A program made the translations under genes and the position numbers. From Atherix ibis (lineage: Eukaryota > Arthropoda > Insecta > Diptera > Athericidae), in contig OY282609.1 of NCBI GenBank assembly GCA_958298945.1, forward strand, positions 13,436,326 to 13,500,325: a stretch of 64,000 nt of DNA. The letters run 5' to 3'. Shown in pieces: positions 22,308-35,044 of the stretch (the first letter of the stretch is position 1; each line of letters begins with the position of its first letter). The notes beneath the pieces were generated by a model that did no database searches, was not told where the DNA came from, and saw only the letters and a list, made by a program, of their open reading frames with translations.

Positions 22308-24596
22308 TAGTTATTAAATAGAAAGAAAAAAAAATGCAGAAAATAATTATACCCGAAAAAAAAAACAAAATTATTTTTTTTTTAAATTGCATAAAGCGAT
22401 ATCATGATTTTTAACGAGACTATAATAGCTGCGTAGCTTTAGATAAAGCAGAAGTCATATTATTAAGACGCATTTTTAAAGAAATAAAAAACATAAAGCT
22501 TTCTATATATTATATAGTCGAGAAAAAAAATTTGAAGATTCCAAATAGGAAAAAGGTAAAATAGTCGCACTTTTTGTTCATATTTAACATAATGATATAA
22601 CTTTATGCCATTAAATATTATGAATAACATAGGTAGTCAGTCAGTAAATCTTTTGCATGATTTGCACGATCCATTATAAATACATAAACGGAAATCCACC
22701 AAAATACTCTAAATTGCCCCAGGAACGTGTAGTATATATATATTTATGTAGGTTAAAAAAAAATTGGTTTTATTTATAAGGTAAATCTGTATCTATATTA
22801 GATGATAGTCAACGAACGGGAAGATATGCAAAAATTTCCATCAGACACTAAAGAATCAAAACAAAATATACCAAATGATATAAATCTAAATAAGAATACA
22901 ATTGAACAATGACTGAAATTTGAATATTTTCCTCGTTGATCTTTTTAGAAGTCATTTTACAAAATAAAAAAAATAAATAAATAACTAGTAGGAACACAAA
23001 AACAAACTCAAATTACCTGAGAATATGTGCTTTGTATATTTTTTTTAAAAATATCTACAAGCTTTTGAGAATGGGCAAAAACAAGACCAAAAAAAACAAG
23101 AATAGATTTGCTCCCACAAATCTTAACCTGTAGAAGTTGCCATTGATTTAGTGTAACGGTTATTTATGGCAAATATTTCCTCAGGCATTGTAGGTAAAAA
23201 GCTCTTCCAAATATGTACTTGTAAAAATATAAGAAATTTTAACGGAGCATTTTTCTTTAAATAAAATTGAATTTAGTATTATGAAATTTAATAATACATA
23301 CTAGTATATTTTCTAATAATATTTAAATAAATTTAAATAGATAAGTTATCTTCTTGGAAATTAAGGCAAAAGCAGATTTTATTTTTTAAGTCTAGACAAT
23401 CCCAAAAACAAGGCTTCTTCCTATTCAATTACCATGTACAAAATTCTCTTCTATCAAGAAATACTAAATTAAGGAGCTTAGGGCTTCCTAAATACTTGTA
23501 TATAAATAATACAAATAATCCATGTATACTGCCATATAATAATAGATACATTCGAAAACTTTTCAAGAAAAATAAGATGAAACATGAATAAAATCTGAAT
23601 AAAAGAACAAGCAATTATCGAAAAAAATCATATCTGAAAATACTAAATACAATATAACAATTTTATAAGCAATTCTTATAATTTTTTCAAGAAAATAAAA
23701 ACACAATATAAGAATATCTTGTTTCTTATAAATGCACAGATAGTTCTACAGAGAAAATGATTTAATTGGTCAATAATTGTATGTAAAAGGAAAAGAGAGA
23801 TACTAAAATATTTGCCTTCTAAAAAGTTGTACAATAATAATTACGACAATAAACTGAACAACAGAATAATTTCAGTTCATTCAAAGAATTTAATATTAGT
23901 AAAAGTATTCTGAAAATTCATCCAATTTATTACAAGGATATTATTGTATTTACATAGTACACTCAATACGAAAACATTTCTTCAATTAATTGAAATGTGA
24001 AAACAATATTTGCGTCTTACTTGAAAGTTTTATCGTAGATCTCCAATATTAAATCTTTACGTTGTGCTCGATATAGAATTTGTCTAATTGAAAATCATGT
24101 TCGATAATATTTTTAAATTGAATATAATTAGTTAAACAATAAGTAATTTAAAAGTAAACCTAAGGCAATTTTTGTATAAAATTTAATTTTTTAATTATGA
24201 ATCGATATCTCGAATTTTTTGGAGAATTAAAATAAAATCGATAGTCCACTGGTACTTGCGATTAAATACGTATAAGATATCCTGTCACCAAATAACATTT
24301 AATGTCGTGTCGTTTTGAATTTTCATATCTGTACTAATATTACTAAAAATTAAAACAAGAAAAATATTTAAACAAATTACAATAAAATTATATCTGACCA
24401 ACTCATGCAAGTAACTAATCACCTTTGATTCAGATGACATTGTCAAACTAACAATACCTTATCAGTATTTTGATAGCGAAGCGATTATTGGTGCCGTAAT
24501 TAATTATTGTATTTATATTTAAGAAGTTTGTAAATATAAACAATTTGCACATTAATCAATAGTCGTGGTCAACTGATAGACCAAACCAAGTCAATA
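22308..24596. other. Long AT-rich stretch with no recognised feature
   Basis: More than 2 kb without any transposon end, protein motif or RNA gene that I can identify. Homopolymers and A/T-rich low-complexity sequence dominate. Confidence 0.5.
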
Positions 24597-25853
24597 CCAG
24601 ATGTATAAGCTTAAATCCGTTGTTTTTTTAGTCAAAAAAAACATGTTTTTTTTCATAGAAAGCAAAAACTAATTTATTCAACGTAGTTGCCCTCACTAGT
24701 TACACATTTTTCCCATCTCTCGGGAAATTTGTGGGTACCACGCCAAAAAAATTCCTTCTCTTTCGAGACAAACCCCTCATCAAGCCATTTTCGGACATCT
24801 TCATAAGAATCGAAGTGCGGCTCAGTGAGCACGTGGCCCATCGAGGAAAACAAGTGGTAGTCGGAAAAGGGTAGGTCTGGTGAATAAGCAGGGTGGGATA
24901 TCACCTTCCAGTTGAGTGTCTCCAAGTAATTTCGGACCATTTTTAATGTGTGCGATGATGCGTTGTCGTGGAGGAAAATTAGCTTGTCATGTCTTTCTTG
25001 ATAATGCGTCCTTTTTTCTCGCAGAGCACGGTGAAATTTGATCAGTTCTTGGTGGTCTTATAGTAGACGATATCCTGCTGATCCCAGCAAACGCACAGCA
25101 TCGTCTTCCGTCCGAAGCGATTTGGTCTTGGAGAAGATGTTAATGGTTGGCCCGGATCAACCCACGATTTTTTGCGTTTAGGATTCTCAAAATATATCCA
25201 CTTTTCATCGCCTGTCACAATCCGATGCAGAAACGACTTCCTTTTTTTGTCTGGCGAGCAAGATTTCGCATGTGTTTTGGCGTCGCTCCATCTGCTTATC
25301 GTTCAATTCATGCGGCACCAATTTTCCGATCTTTTCAATCTTAGCCATGACACGCAGACGCATGGAAATGGCTGGTTGAGTAATATCCAATTGCTCCGCG
25401 AGCATTTTTTGAGATTGGGTATCGTCTTCGTCCAAAGGAGCCTGCAATTGATGGTCCTCAACCTTCCTAGGCCGATTTTCATACTTCTTGTATGAAATAC
25501 ATAAAGGAGCCTGCAATTGATGGTCCTCAACCCACAAGTCAAAATTGCCGTCTTTGAACCGACGAAACCAATCTCGGCACGTTGTTTCCGATAAAGCACT
25601 ATCACTATACGCCTCCCAAGCATTCGATGCGATTCGGCTGCCGATTTCTTCAAATTGAAGCAGAAAAACAGAGCTCCCCGCATATGCTCTTTTTCTGGCA
25701 CAAAACTAGACATGATTACCAAAGGAAAAATGTATGTTGTTGTACGAAATTGCTCTCATGAAAAAAAAGTATGGCGTGCCCATGGTATTGTAGTTTAATA
25801 CGCTCACTCACGCCATCTATAACCAAACCGCGGATTTAAGCTTATACACCTGA
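24597..25853 (-). mobile_element. MarB copy 3, mauritiana-type mariner
   Basis: Left TIR CCAGATGTATAAGCTTAAAT and right TIR ending CTTATACACCTGA, beside TA on each side; 1257 bp, the longest MarB copy here, partly because of an internal duplication. Confidence 0.93.
24674..25713 (-). pseudogene. MarB transposase, copy 3 (broken)
   Basis: Starts MSSFVPEKEHMRGALFFC at 25713 and ends TSEGNYVE. A block of about 69 bases containing GAGCCTGCAATTGATGGTCC is tandemly duplicated (first unit from about 25434, second from about 25503), disrupting the segment after the first HTH. Near 25050 part of PGETVNAHRYHQQ is missing. The carboxyl frame (24674-24940) keeps SPDLPFSDYHLF with the third D. Upstream, the second motif DNASSHT is readable in another frame. 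The first-D motif CDRR..DEKWIYFE survives near 25200. Confidence 0.85.
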
Positions 25854-26019
25854 TAGCAACTACTAATATTGTCGTAAAAATATATCCAAATATTATGGGA
25901 TACGATTTTTTGAGAGATAATCTTTAACGATGGAACAAATTAAATTCCTATTAAATTGTTACCTAACCGGCATCATAAAGGATAATCCATTTCGTGGTTC
26001 GGAAAATGGTCAAACGACC

Positions 26020-26300
26020 GGTTCCTCAAGGTGGTATTTATTTAAAACAAAAATTTTAGACAAATAACAACACGCTTTTGATGCTGATTTTTTGAAGAAG
26101 ATGGATCTGAAGATATCATTAGCCCATAATTCTTCGAAAATGATTTCTAGGCGCCATAATCATACGATAGCTGACTTTTTTAATCTGAAGTAAAAGATTT
26201 TAATTTGTACCATATGTGATTTCAATGAAGCTGCGTTTAACTGGTAGTAACCATTTGAATGATATTATATTCCATGTCTAATGGCAAGGTCCATACAATA
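26020..26300 (+). pseudogene. MarH copy 2, decayed DD41D transposase
   Basis: Short plus-strand relic. FFENDF, then in a second frame TIADFFNLK, then VKDFNLYHM.FQ correspond to the FFRNE..RYRSMITNFL..DLDNIWFQQ block of DD41D transposases. After a large deletion it ends SNHLNDIIFHV, matching the family carboxyl end. The tail TAATGGCAAGGTCCATACAA matches the tail of MarH copy 1 near 3812. Confidence 0.55.
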
Positions 26301-28202
26301 TAATAACATCAAATTTTAATCAGAATCTAATCTTAAAGTATATTTTATTTAACTTTATTTTCAAAATGAAAATTAGATAAACCTTCATTATTAAAAAATT
26401 AAGAAAATTGACTGTTTATTACGGTTTTTATAATTACTGATTAAAATGTCCTTATTAAAGGCAAAAAACTATAAAAATATTTAAAATGAATTTTTTTCAG
26501 AAATTGTTATCATTTCAAGTAGCATTCTTAGCGCACCGACATTAAAAATGCCATTTTGGCGAAAGGATGTTCTAAATCTAATCACAAACAGTCGATACCA
26601 GAGCACCTTGGACATAAGGACAATATTTATTATAACAATTAATTCACTAAAACATGATCAATACATATAAACTATTGTTTTTTTAATATTATAAAAATTT
26701 GCTTTTATAAAACTGAAAAGAAAATAAGAAGCAAGTTTCCTTATGAATCCTTAATATTCTCGTAAATCTACTCGTACTTCTAATAACAGCGAATAAAATT
26801 TCATAAAAATTGGAATTTCATTTTTGATACTATTTCATGTGATCACCAATTAAATAGGAATTTTAAAAATCTTTTGTACAAAACACTTAAAATAATCAAA
26901 CTTTCAGAATTTTAAACTTGATTTCTCACAATTTTTTTTTAAATTAATATATAACAATTTATAACTTAAAAAATTTAAATATTGAATTTATGTAACCAAA
27001 AGTTAATGATAACAAATCGACCTTCACTTGTGATATTTAACCTTTACTGGTGAGAATTTTACATTTTAGTATGTCAAAATTGACAGAAATTACGAAATAT
27101 TTTACAAAAGCTAATTATTGCATAGTTCAATGAGCTTATGAAAAGTTAAAAAGAATTTTGTCACAGCATCCTTTAATTATATTTTTCACAAATGTTCTAA
27201 TTATAATATTTGCCTAGCAGCCGTGAGGTAGAAGAATTGACGGCATTGAACGATCACTTGTCATGACAGTATGCAATTATTTTTGATTCCGTTCATTATT
27301 TTTACTTCTGATAATGCTATTAAGTGATCCAGTCTTGTGTGATATCCGGTGGCCGCCAACCATCGTTCAATATCCATCCAAACCAACAACAACACAGCCC
27401 CAGATTTGATAAATAAAATAAAAAAAAGCTCATGAAGAGGAAACGTCAGTTTTTGTTTTAAATATTGTATTAACATCCAAACATCCAAGTCTCCAACACC
27501 AAAAATTATAAGTCGCTGACCTCCCACTTAAAGAGGTTATGCTGTAAAGTACACTCTCTGAAGGTTGTTCCCCTACAACAATGTTCATTCTAAATTTTTC
27601 TCGTATTTGACTTCTCTAATGACTCAAGATTCTTTGTTAAATAAATTATATTGTAAAATAATAAGAAAATCATGCGATTCTATTTCTAAGTACATTAAGT
27701 CAAGTGTTGCCATAGTGAACGAATTTTAAAGACGACATTTCTTACCAAAACTAAAAATCAAAATTATCGCAATTTTTCACTTTATGGGTGCTAAACAGGG
27801 AAACGAAAAAATAAATTGACATTAATTATATATAAATTGCTCTGCTATTTGCCTCGAAATTGTTGCACAAAATAGGAATTTTCTCTTATTTACGTTCAAG
27901 CCAACTTATTACGGTAGTATGTGATGTGCTGAAAAAATCTTCAATTTTCTACATTTCGAAATAGTATTCCATTATCATATCCTTAAAATGAAAATATACA
28001 AAAATTTTCAAGTGACTCTAAACTTTTCAAATAAAAATTATTTAAAAGCTTCTCTTAAAGCCTTTACAAATTCTAAACTGGCAATAAATAGTACAAAACT
28101 AAACGTAGTTAACGCCACTTAATAAAAACATGATTACATAATGTACTAAAGAACGCTACTTAGGACTTTACCTAGGCAAACGATTAATATGAAATGTACA
28201 TA
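26301..28202. other. Non-coding DNA with an unassigned GC-richer patch
   Basis: Mostly A/T-rich and featureless. At about 27210-27560 the composition is more balanced, with an 88-codon minus-strand frame (27261-27527) containing AVLLLVWMDIERWLAATGYH. I do not recognise it. It may be a scrap of a retrotransposon or old host exon. No splice sites argue for either. Confidence 0.4.
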
Positions 28203-29412
28203 CCAGGTGTATAAGCTTAAATCCGCTGTTTGGTCATAGATGGTGTGAGTTAGTGTATTAAACTACCATGGGCACGCCATACTTTTTTTTATGAGTTTGA
28301 CATCTGTCAACATTAATCAGTGCACATTGTGAGCAACTTCGTACAACAACATACATTTTTCCTTTGGTAATCATGTCTAGTTTTGTGCCAGAAAAAGAGC
28401 ATATGCGGGAAGTTCTCGGAAACAACGTGCCGAGATTGGTTTCGTCGGTTCAAAGACGCCAATTTTGACTTGTGGGACAAGAAGCGTCGTGAAAATCGGC
28501 CTAGGAAGGTTGAGGACCAGCAATTGCAGGCTCTTATGGATGAAGACGATACCCAATCGCAAAAAATGCTCGCGGAGCAATTTGGTGTTACTAAACCAGC
28601 CATTTCCATGAACTGCGTGCTATGGCGAAGATTGAAAAGATCGGAAAATGGATGCCGCATGAATTGAACGATAGGTAGATGGAGCGACCCCAAAACACAT
28701 GCGAAATCTTGCTCGCCATACAAAAAAGGAAGTCGTTCCTGCATTGGATTGTGACAGGCGATGAAAAGTGGATATATTTCGAGAATCCTAAACGCAAGAA
28801 ATCGTGGGTTCATCCCGACCAACCATCAATATCTTCCCCAAGACCAAATCGCTTCGGACGGACGACGATGCTGTACGTTTGGTGGGATCAACAGGGTATC
28901 GTCTACTATGAGATGTTGAAACCTGGTGAAACTGTCAATGCCCACCGCTACCACCAACAACTGATCAAATTGCACCGTGCTCTGCGTGAAAAAAGGACGG
29001 ATTATCAACAAAGACATGACAAGCTGATTTTCCTCCACGACAACGCACCATCGCACACGTCAAAAATGGTCCGAAACTACTTGGAGACACTCAACTGGGA
29101 GGTGCTACCCCACCCCGCTCATTTACCAGATCTGGCCCATTCCGACTACCACCTGTTTTCGTCGATGGGCCACCCGCTCGCTGAGCAGCACTTCGATTCT
29201 TACGAAGATGTCCGAAAATGGCTTGATGAGTGGTTTGCCTGGAAAGAGAAGGAATTTTTTTGGCGTCGTATTCACAAATTGCCCAAGAGATGAGAAAATT
29301 GTGTAGCTAGCGAGGGTAAGTACTTTGAATAAATTTGTTTTTGCTTTCTATGATAAAAAACATGTGGTTTTTTTTGACTAAAAAAACCGCGGGTTTAAGC
29401 TTATACACATGG
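28203..29412 (+). mobile_element. MarB copy 4, best preserved mauritiana mariner
   Basis: CCAGGTGTATAAGCTTAAAT at the left and the inverse (TTATACACATGG) at the right, TA on both sides; 1210 bp. It has the longest intact transposase frame of any MarB copy. Confidence 0.94.
28373..29332 (+). pseudogene. MarB transposase, copy 4 (catalytic half intact)
   Basis: Mos1-like transposase. MSSFVPEKEHMREV is followed by a deletion of about 27 codons (the rest of the first helices). The frame 28679-29293 then reads 204 codons through VTGDEKWIYF (first D), FLHDNAPSHTSKMV (second D) and LPDLAHSDYHLFSSMG (third D, 34 residues after the second). All three catalytic aspartates are present. A TGA replaces TGG in the terminal RWEK motif and ends it early. 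Without the DNA-binding domain it should not transpose. Confidence 0.9.
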
Positions 29413-31595
29413 TATATACTAAAACTAACTGTAGTTATCGACAACTACTTGACTACTGGACAACCGATCAAAACTGACATTAGTAAATTTTGAATCTACA
29501 ACAAAATTTTAAAATCGATCTGGACATACAGAATCGCTTCAATCAAAAATCCGCCGATAAAACGTTGGCGTTCCATTCTTTCTGGTCGTAACAAATTTAT
29601 TCATCATGATCTAAATGTTCCCTTCATTTATAACTTATGTCTTTCTCGTAATAAAAAGTTTTTTTTCCAGATTTCTCTACCACTATAATCCTCTTGATAG
29701 AAAACTCTCCTCTGTTATTGTGCCCATAAAGGCATCGTTTAAAGAGAAATTGACAAGAGATTGTTATATGACTTGTTAGGTAGAGAAACGCCAATGGGTG
29801 TTTATTCTCTCATGTTTCTCTTTGATTTACTCTTGTTATTGCAGCACCTTTGTCAAAAAATCTGCTTGTTACAATATTTATACAATTTAAGATATCAAAT
29901 AAAATTTAAGAAAATTATTGAAGAGACTCTTTTAGAGCGATGACAAATTTTAAACTTACAATTAATAGAACAAAATACAAATTTCAACTTGGACAAAATA
30001 TTAAAGAAACTGACTTTTGTATAACTTTAATTAGTAATTTTGACTATAATCTGTGCTGCTACTGTTGAGAATAACTAATTGCCAGTAAATAGTAAATAAT
30101 TTTTTAATGTTGATAAATAATCGTTAAAATTTTAAACTTAAATTACTTTTCTTAAGAAGTTTGTAAATTCTCCAACAAAGTTCTGCATACAGTTCCAAAT
30201 TCGTAGGATGGAAAACTTAATAATCGAAAAGTCAAGAAGGAGTTACTCTGCATCATGAAAACTCTACCATCTACACGTCAGCTTTGTGGTAATTTATTTG
30301 CACACCTTAAGAGTACCAAATGATATTCGTACAAAGTCATCTTATGAATTCAACTTGATAAAATGACTTAATAGTAAATTCAGTTTATTTTTGCTAAAAT
30401 ATTTGCCTGAATATTCGTTGTTCTGCATTAACAGTGCTTTAGGCTAACAGAAACCATTAAATTCATTGGACATTGTGTTATTTATGAACTCATCTATATA
30501 TCACACGCCCGCTTTTCTATATGAAATTTATTCTTATGTATTTTAAGCTTTATGCCAGAGCTACTAGGAAGTTCATTCAAAATGGAATCGTTTCTATCTA
30601 TTTTCAAGGGAAAATAAAATAAAAGAAAATTCAGAAACACGAACAGGACAAATGGGTAATATTAACCTAAAAACTATGAATGAGTCCAGGAGGAGTTTGA
30701 GGACCTGAGTAATTACGGAAACAAAACCATAGTACCTACAAGCATAACAAGCGGAAGACGTACGAATTGATAAGAAACTCCAATCGTCTTTGACAGTCCG
30801 AAGTACATGTGACTATGTCTCCGCTCTGCAAAAGATTTATGATTCGATTAAGTGTTTTACCGGCAATAAATCTGTTCTCATTTGGAACACGTTATGACCT
30901 TATATCAATACTATCGCTTCTCTAATATACAAGAACAGCATAGACTACACAATTGCAACTACTCCTTTTCGAGTATATTGCATCAATATATCTATGTCGA
31001 TTGGCCTTTGTTTGCGCAAGTTTGATAAAACAAAACATTCATTGTGGAACTGTTGTTAAGTTAAGCGAACAATACCTGGAATTATATTAGAGCCAATTTT
31101 ACTGTTCAACGAATATATAAATAAAATGTTGAAGTAATAAATACAGTAATGTGTATTTTTTTTATATAGATACTCTCTAATTTGAAGAATTTAAATAGGA
31201 CTAGGTTATACTAGCTATAATGACCCAATCAAATTGCATTTAATTATCGTAATACAATGTTCTAATGCAGGCCAACTTAATCATAAATTGTTTATTTAGT
31301 ATATTGTAAGGACTAAAATATCACAAAAGACCATCATTAACCGTCAATTGGATTTATTTATGTTCCATCGTATTGTGGTGTCTAACAATGAAAACGAAAA
31401 CGATAATAAAGGATACCACTTTCGAAAGTATGGTTAAACTTCTTCAAGTGACTACTACGCCATGATTTGTTATTAATTCATAATGTACTTCATAAAATTT
31501 ATTTCACCTTCACTATGTGTTTGCGTATGACTCACCTGGACAGTCTCAAAAGTACTCACAAACTTCATATAGAATAGTTTTAGAATTTTCAAATA
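29413..31595. other. AT-rich DNA with no recognised feature
   Basis: More than 2 kb with no transposon end or coding motif recognised. A 60-codon frame at 29761-29943 is leucine-rich but has no context. Slightly less A/T-rich patches near 30690-30900 hold nothing I can name. Confidence 0.45.
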
Positions 31596-32713
31596 CAGGG
31601 TAGACCATTTAAAAGTTGCATTTTAAAAAGTAAATAAAAATTTCCGGTTTTATTAGAAATATTGAACTTTGAAATTTAAGAATGAAACACAACATCATTT
31701 ATGTTAAATGACTGCCACGACTGGCCTTAAAGTACCCCATTCGCTCGCCTCAAATGTCTTTGGATGGCTTGCGTAACATTTATCCTTAACGTGCCCCCCC
31801 CCCTAGAAAACAATTCAACAGGCTCAAATCACAGCTCTGAGGCGGCCAATTGACATCAGAATTTCAGCTGATTATTCAGTCCCAAAAGTTTGATTGTTAC
31901 GATGGCTGTGTGGCTAATGGCCCCGTCCTGTTGAAAAATTCGTTGAGCATGCCACAATAGCGCTCACCATTGACCGTAAAGGCGGTTCCTTCATCGTTTT
32001 CGATTGGCTGTGTGGCTAATGGTCAATGATGCCTCCAGTCCAAAATCCGCACCAAACCGTGACTCATTGTGGATGCATCGGCTTTTCAATGGTGACGTAC
32101 GGATTTTCTGAGCCCCAGATGCGACAATTTTGTTTGTTGACAAACCCACCGAGGTGGAAATGGGTCTCATCCCAAAAGATGATTTTACGGTAAAAATGCT
32201 CATCTTCGGCCAATTGATCTTGAGGCCAATGGGCAAACCGAAAACGGCTTTAGTGGTTGGATTAATTGAAATTTGTAGGCTTTCATACCGAGGTCCTTGT
32301 GCAAAATTCTCAACAGAGAAATGCGAGAAATGTTCAATTCCTGAGAACGGTGACGAGTTGGTGTTGATGGATGATCAAAGACATTTTGAGCAACGGCGGC
32401 AATATTGTCGGTCGTACGCACTGTATTAGAGCGGGAACGAGTTGCTTTGACAACCAACAAACCAATTTCACGAACTTGCTTCACGAATTTGTCCACAAGT
32501 TGACGTGATGGCATTCGATTTTTGCTCATTTTTTTTAAATTTCTCAGTTTAGGTTGAAGACTCACCCCTTTGGAAGTAAGTTCTCAATATTTCCCAGTTT
32601 TCTTCAAGTGCATGGATTACCATTTCGTAAAATTTAAACTTTCAACTAACCATCTGTCAATTCGTGATGACATTTAACACTCAAGTACTTCAAATAAATA
32701 GTGGTTCAAAATG
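31596..32713 (-). mobile_element. MarD copy 1, DD41D element with lost right end
   Basis: Left TIR CAGGGTAGACCATTTAAAAG beside TA. The right side follows MarD copy 2 base for base through ACTTCAAATAAATAGTGG and TTCAAAATG to 32713. It then changes abruptly into MarC sequence, so the right TIR is missing. A block of CCAATG/GGCTGTGTGGCTAATGG is repeated within it at about 31905 and 32007. Confidence 0.88.
31704..32623 (-). pseudogene. MarD transposase, copy 1 (broken)
   Basis: DD41D transposase of a family distinct from MarA. It starts MVIHALEENWEILRTYF. The frame 32200-32565 contains RMPSRQLVDKFVKQVREI and HRSQELNISRISLLRILHKD (HTH), then KAYKFQLIQPLKP. About 40 bases encoding HDHPMRFRFAHW are lost, as in copy 3. 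WDETHFHLGGFVNKQNCRIW follows, with the first D retained. The second-D segment (MDDIWFQQDGAT) is deleted near 31935. Inactive. Confidence 0.83.
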
Positions 32714-33216
32714 GAAGGTTTTGTTTACAGTTTTCTTCGATTGCAGGGGCGTGGTGCATCATGAGTTCTTGCCACAGGGTAGAACGGTCAATAAGGAATA
32801 TTACCTGCAAGTTATGCGCAAGTTGCGCGAAGCAATCCGCAGTATCGTCCGGATTTATGGAAGAACAAAAATTGGCTCCCTGCTCACGCATCGTTGCTTG
32901 TGCGAGAATTTTTGGCCAAAAACAACACACTAATAATGCCGCAACTACCGTATTTCCCAGATTTGGCCGCCTGTGACTTTTTCTTGTTCCCGAAACAGAT
33001 TCTTTGATCCATTTTTGGAATGGGCAAAAATCGAAGACGACCGAAAACACGTCCAAGCAAAGCAGCCGTCAAAAATTAACTGAACATTCAAAATGGCCGA
33101 CCTTGTCAGCATAAGTGAGAGACATGAGTACCAATATAACGCTACAAAAAATCGAAAATCGAATATACGTAATCCGCGAAAATTCAAAATTTGCGATACT
33201 TTTTGAACAGACCTCG
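32714..33216 (+). mobile_element. MarC copy 3, left-truncated, fused to MarD
   Basis: Begins abruptly inside the transposase gene (GAAGGTTTTGTTTACAG) where MarD copy 1 stops. It ends with the long inverted right end seen in copy 1 (CAAAGCAGCCGTCAAAAATT, then GAACAGACCTCG at 33216). After the end the flank is TTTA rather than a clean TA. Confidence 0.87.
32716..33010 (+). pseudogene. MarC transposase fragment, copy 3
   Basis: Reads VLFTVFFDCRGVVHHEFLPQ, then GRTVNKEYYLQVMRKLREAI and, in a second frame, IMPQLPYFPDLAACDFFLFP with the third catalytic D. The HHDN motif with the second D is gone, because APCSRIVACARIF follows a deletion similar to copy 1. The first half of the protein is absent because of the fusion to MarD. 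Confidence 0.8.
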
Positions 33217-33359
33217 TTTATATAAAGCTAGGTTTTGATGAAATATGGGATGGGTCATCTTTTCCTCTGTTTTTCAACTGTCAAAATATCTGTCAAATAC
33301 ACATGGCATTGTTATTTTTCTACAGCTGTCAAATATAAAGTAGTAAAATTTTCGTTATG

Positions 33360-33900
33360 AAGTCATTAAAAAAAGAACAACGCATTTTAACCATACCAAC
33401 TTTATGGTACGAATATGAGGGTTTTGTAAAAATCACATCGACGGCTATGTTAACAAAACAAATTATCGAATCTGGGACGCGAAAAACTCTCATATGATTT
33501 TAGTGCGGTTTATGAGCTGGTGGAATCGTTGGTGCGTTCTTTTTCGAAAATTATCGTGAAGAGGATATTATAGTGAATTCTGAACGATGTTGTGATATGT
33601 TAAGGAACTTTTGTGGCCGATACTGAATGAATCAAAACATGGTTTTGTTGCGCACTAAATTGAATTTGATATTGTTGGACTATTTTACTTTAAAAGGAAA
33701 AAAGTCTATGCTAATCATCCAAGAACAATTCAAGACCTAAAGAATAATATTCGACCCGTTTAGCCACTTTTAATGGGAAAAGTCATCGAAAATTTCGACA
33801 TTCGGTTGCCGATCTGTAAGTTCTAGGCATGGTGGTTTTATGAATAATATTATTTTTCTATTTATTACAAGACTTTCATTTTCAATAAAAAAATCTCCAA
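33360..33900 (+). pseudogene. MarH-like copy 3, decayed DD41D transposase
   Basis: Plus-strand relic with HIDGYVNKTNYRIWDAKNSH, then GGIVGAFFFENYREEDIIVN and MLRNFLW readable in shifting frames, and a terminal KISTFGCRSVSSRHGGFMNN piece corresponding to the RGGHLNDVLF end of DD41D enzymes. The central catalytic block (WFQQDGAT..DLTPLDYF) is missing or unreadable. No TIRs identified. Confidence 0.5.
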
Positions 33901-35044
33901 TCGTTTCTTATGATTTTGAAGTTTTAAAAAAAAAAACAGATGGCTCAGCCTTTGCTATGAATTATTAGAACAAACATAGTATTTGTCGCAGGCGGTTTAT
34001 AAAATAATTTAATCAACCTGAAGTAAGGAATAACACATAGTTCAAATTTAATTTTCTGGATATTTCGCAACTATCCTTTTTTTTACAGAAATAATTTCAT
34101 TTTTATCGTAAGTAAATAGCCGAAATATATTTAATATTGCAAAGTGGTTCCTGTCCTCCTTGTAGCACGTGCAGATTCCAAATTTTGTTACAAAATAAGA
34201 GCAAAAACTTTCCAAATTTTTTTCATATCGAATCTAAAATCAATAAAATTTTATTCTCCCTTCAATTTACATAAAGTACTTCACATGATTTCACTTAATA
34301 AATATAAAATTCTATATTATTTATGAAACTTTATATAATCATCTATATTTACAAAAGAAAATCAATAATTTTCCTTCATTATTTTCATATATTTATTTTT
34401 CATTTTGTCTTACTTCCTGTTGTCAGAAAATTTTTTTTTCTGTGAAAGCTTTTAATATAATAGCAAGTTCCAAAATAGTAGCTTATTTCCTTAGTTTTTT
34501 TTTTTGTAGAACTTCCTTCTGTTTAGCTTTCATTTTATTTGTTCCAAGAAAAAAATATACACAAAATTACATAATTGAATCTTTTTCTTTTTCTATTTGC
34601 AAATCTCCTATCAATTTTCATCAGTAATTTGGAATCAGAAATTTTTCTTAGCAATAATAGTATCCAATTCATTCATACTGACGACATCATCTAACAAGAA
34701 GTTACTTTCGAAGAAATTCGTTATATTCGATAACTAGACAAGCTTTTATTCTATACGATACGATTTGATTTATAAAGTGAAAGGAATAAGTAAGAAGTCC
34801 TTTGTAGAGAAAAAAAATAAGCATTTCGTTATGTTATATAAAATTTATTCGGATTTTTCTTTATAGATTGCATAAAATATAAATTCGATAGAAAATTATA
34901 ATACAGCTTCTATTCGAACTAAATTTATTCTAATTATTTACGCGTAAATAGGAGGGGGGAAATACACTAAAAAGAGAAATTGATTCTAATAGTGGTGGCT
35001 ACTAAAACTGGGAGTCTAATCAAACTCATCTTAATCATTTTTGT
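33901..35044. other. AT-rich DNA with no recognised feature
   Basis: Homopolymer-rich A/T sequence. No transposon end, coding motif or RNA gene recognised. Confidence 0.5.

Noticed and set aside
28313..28822. 169-codon minus-strand frame over MarB copy 4
   Set aside because: Antisense of the transposase; no independent motif.
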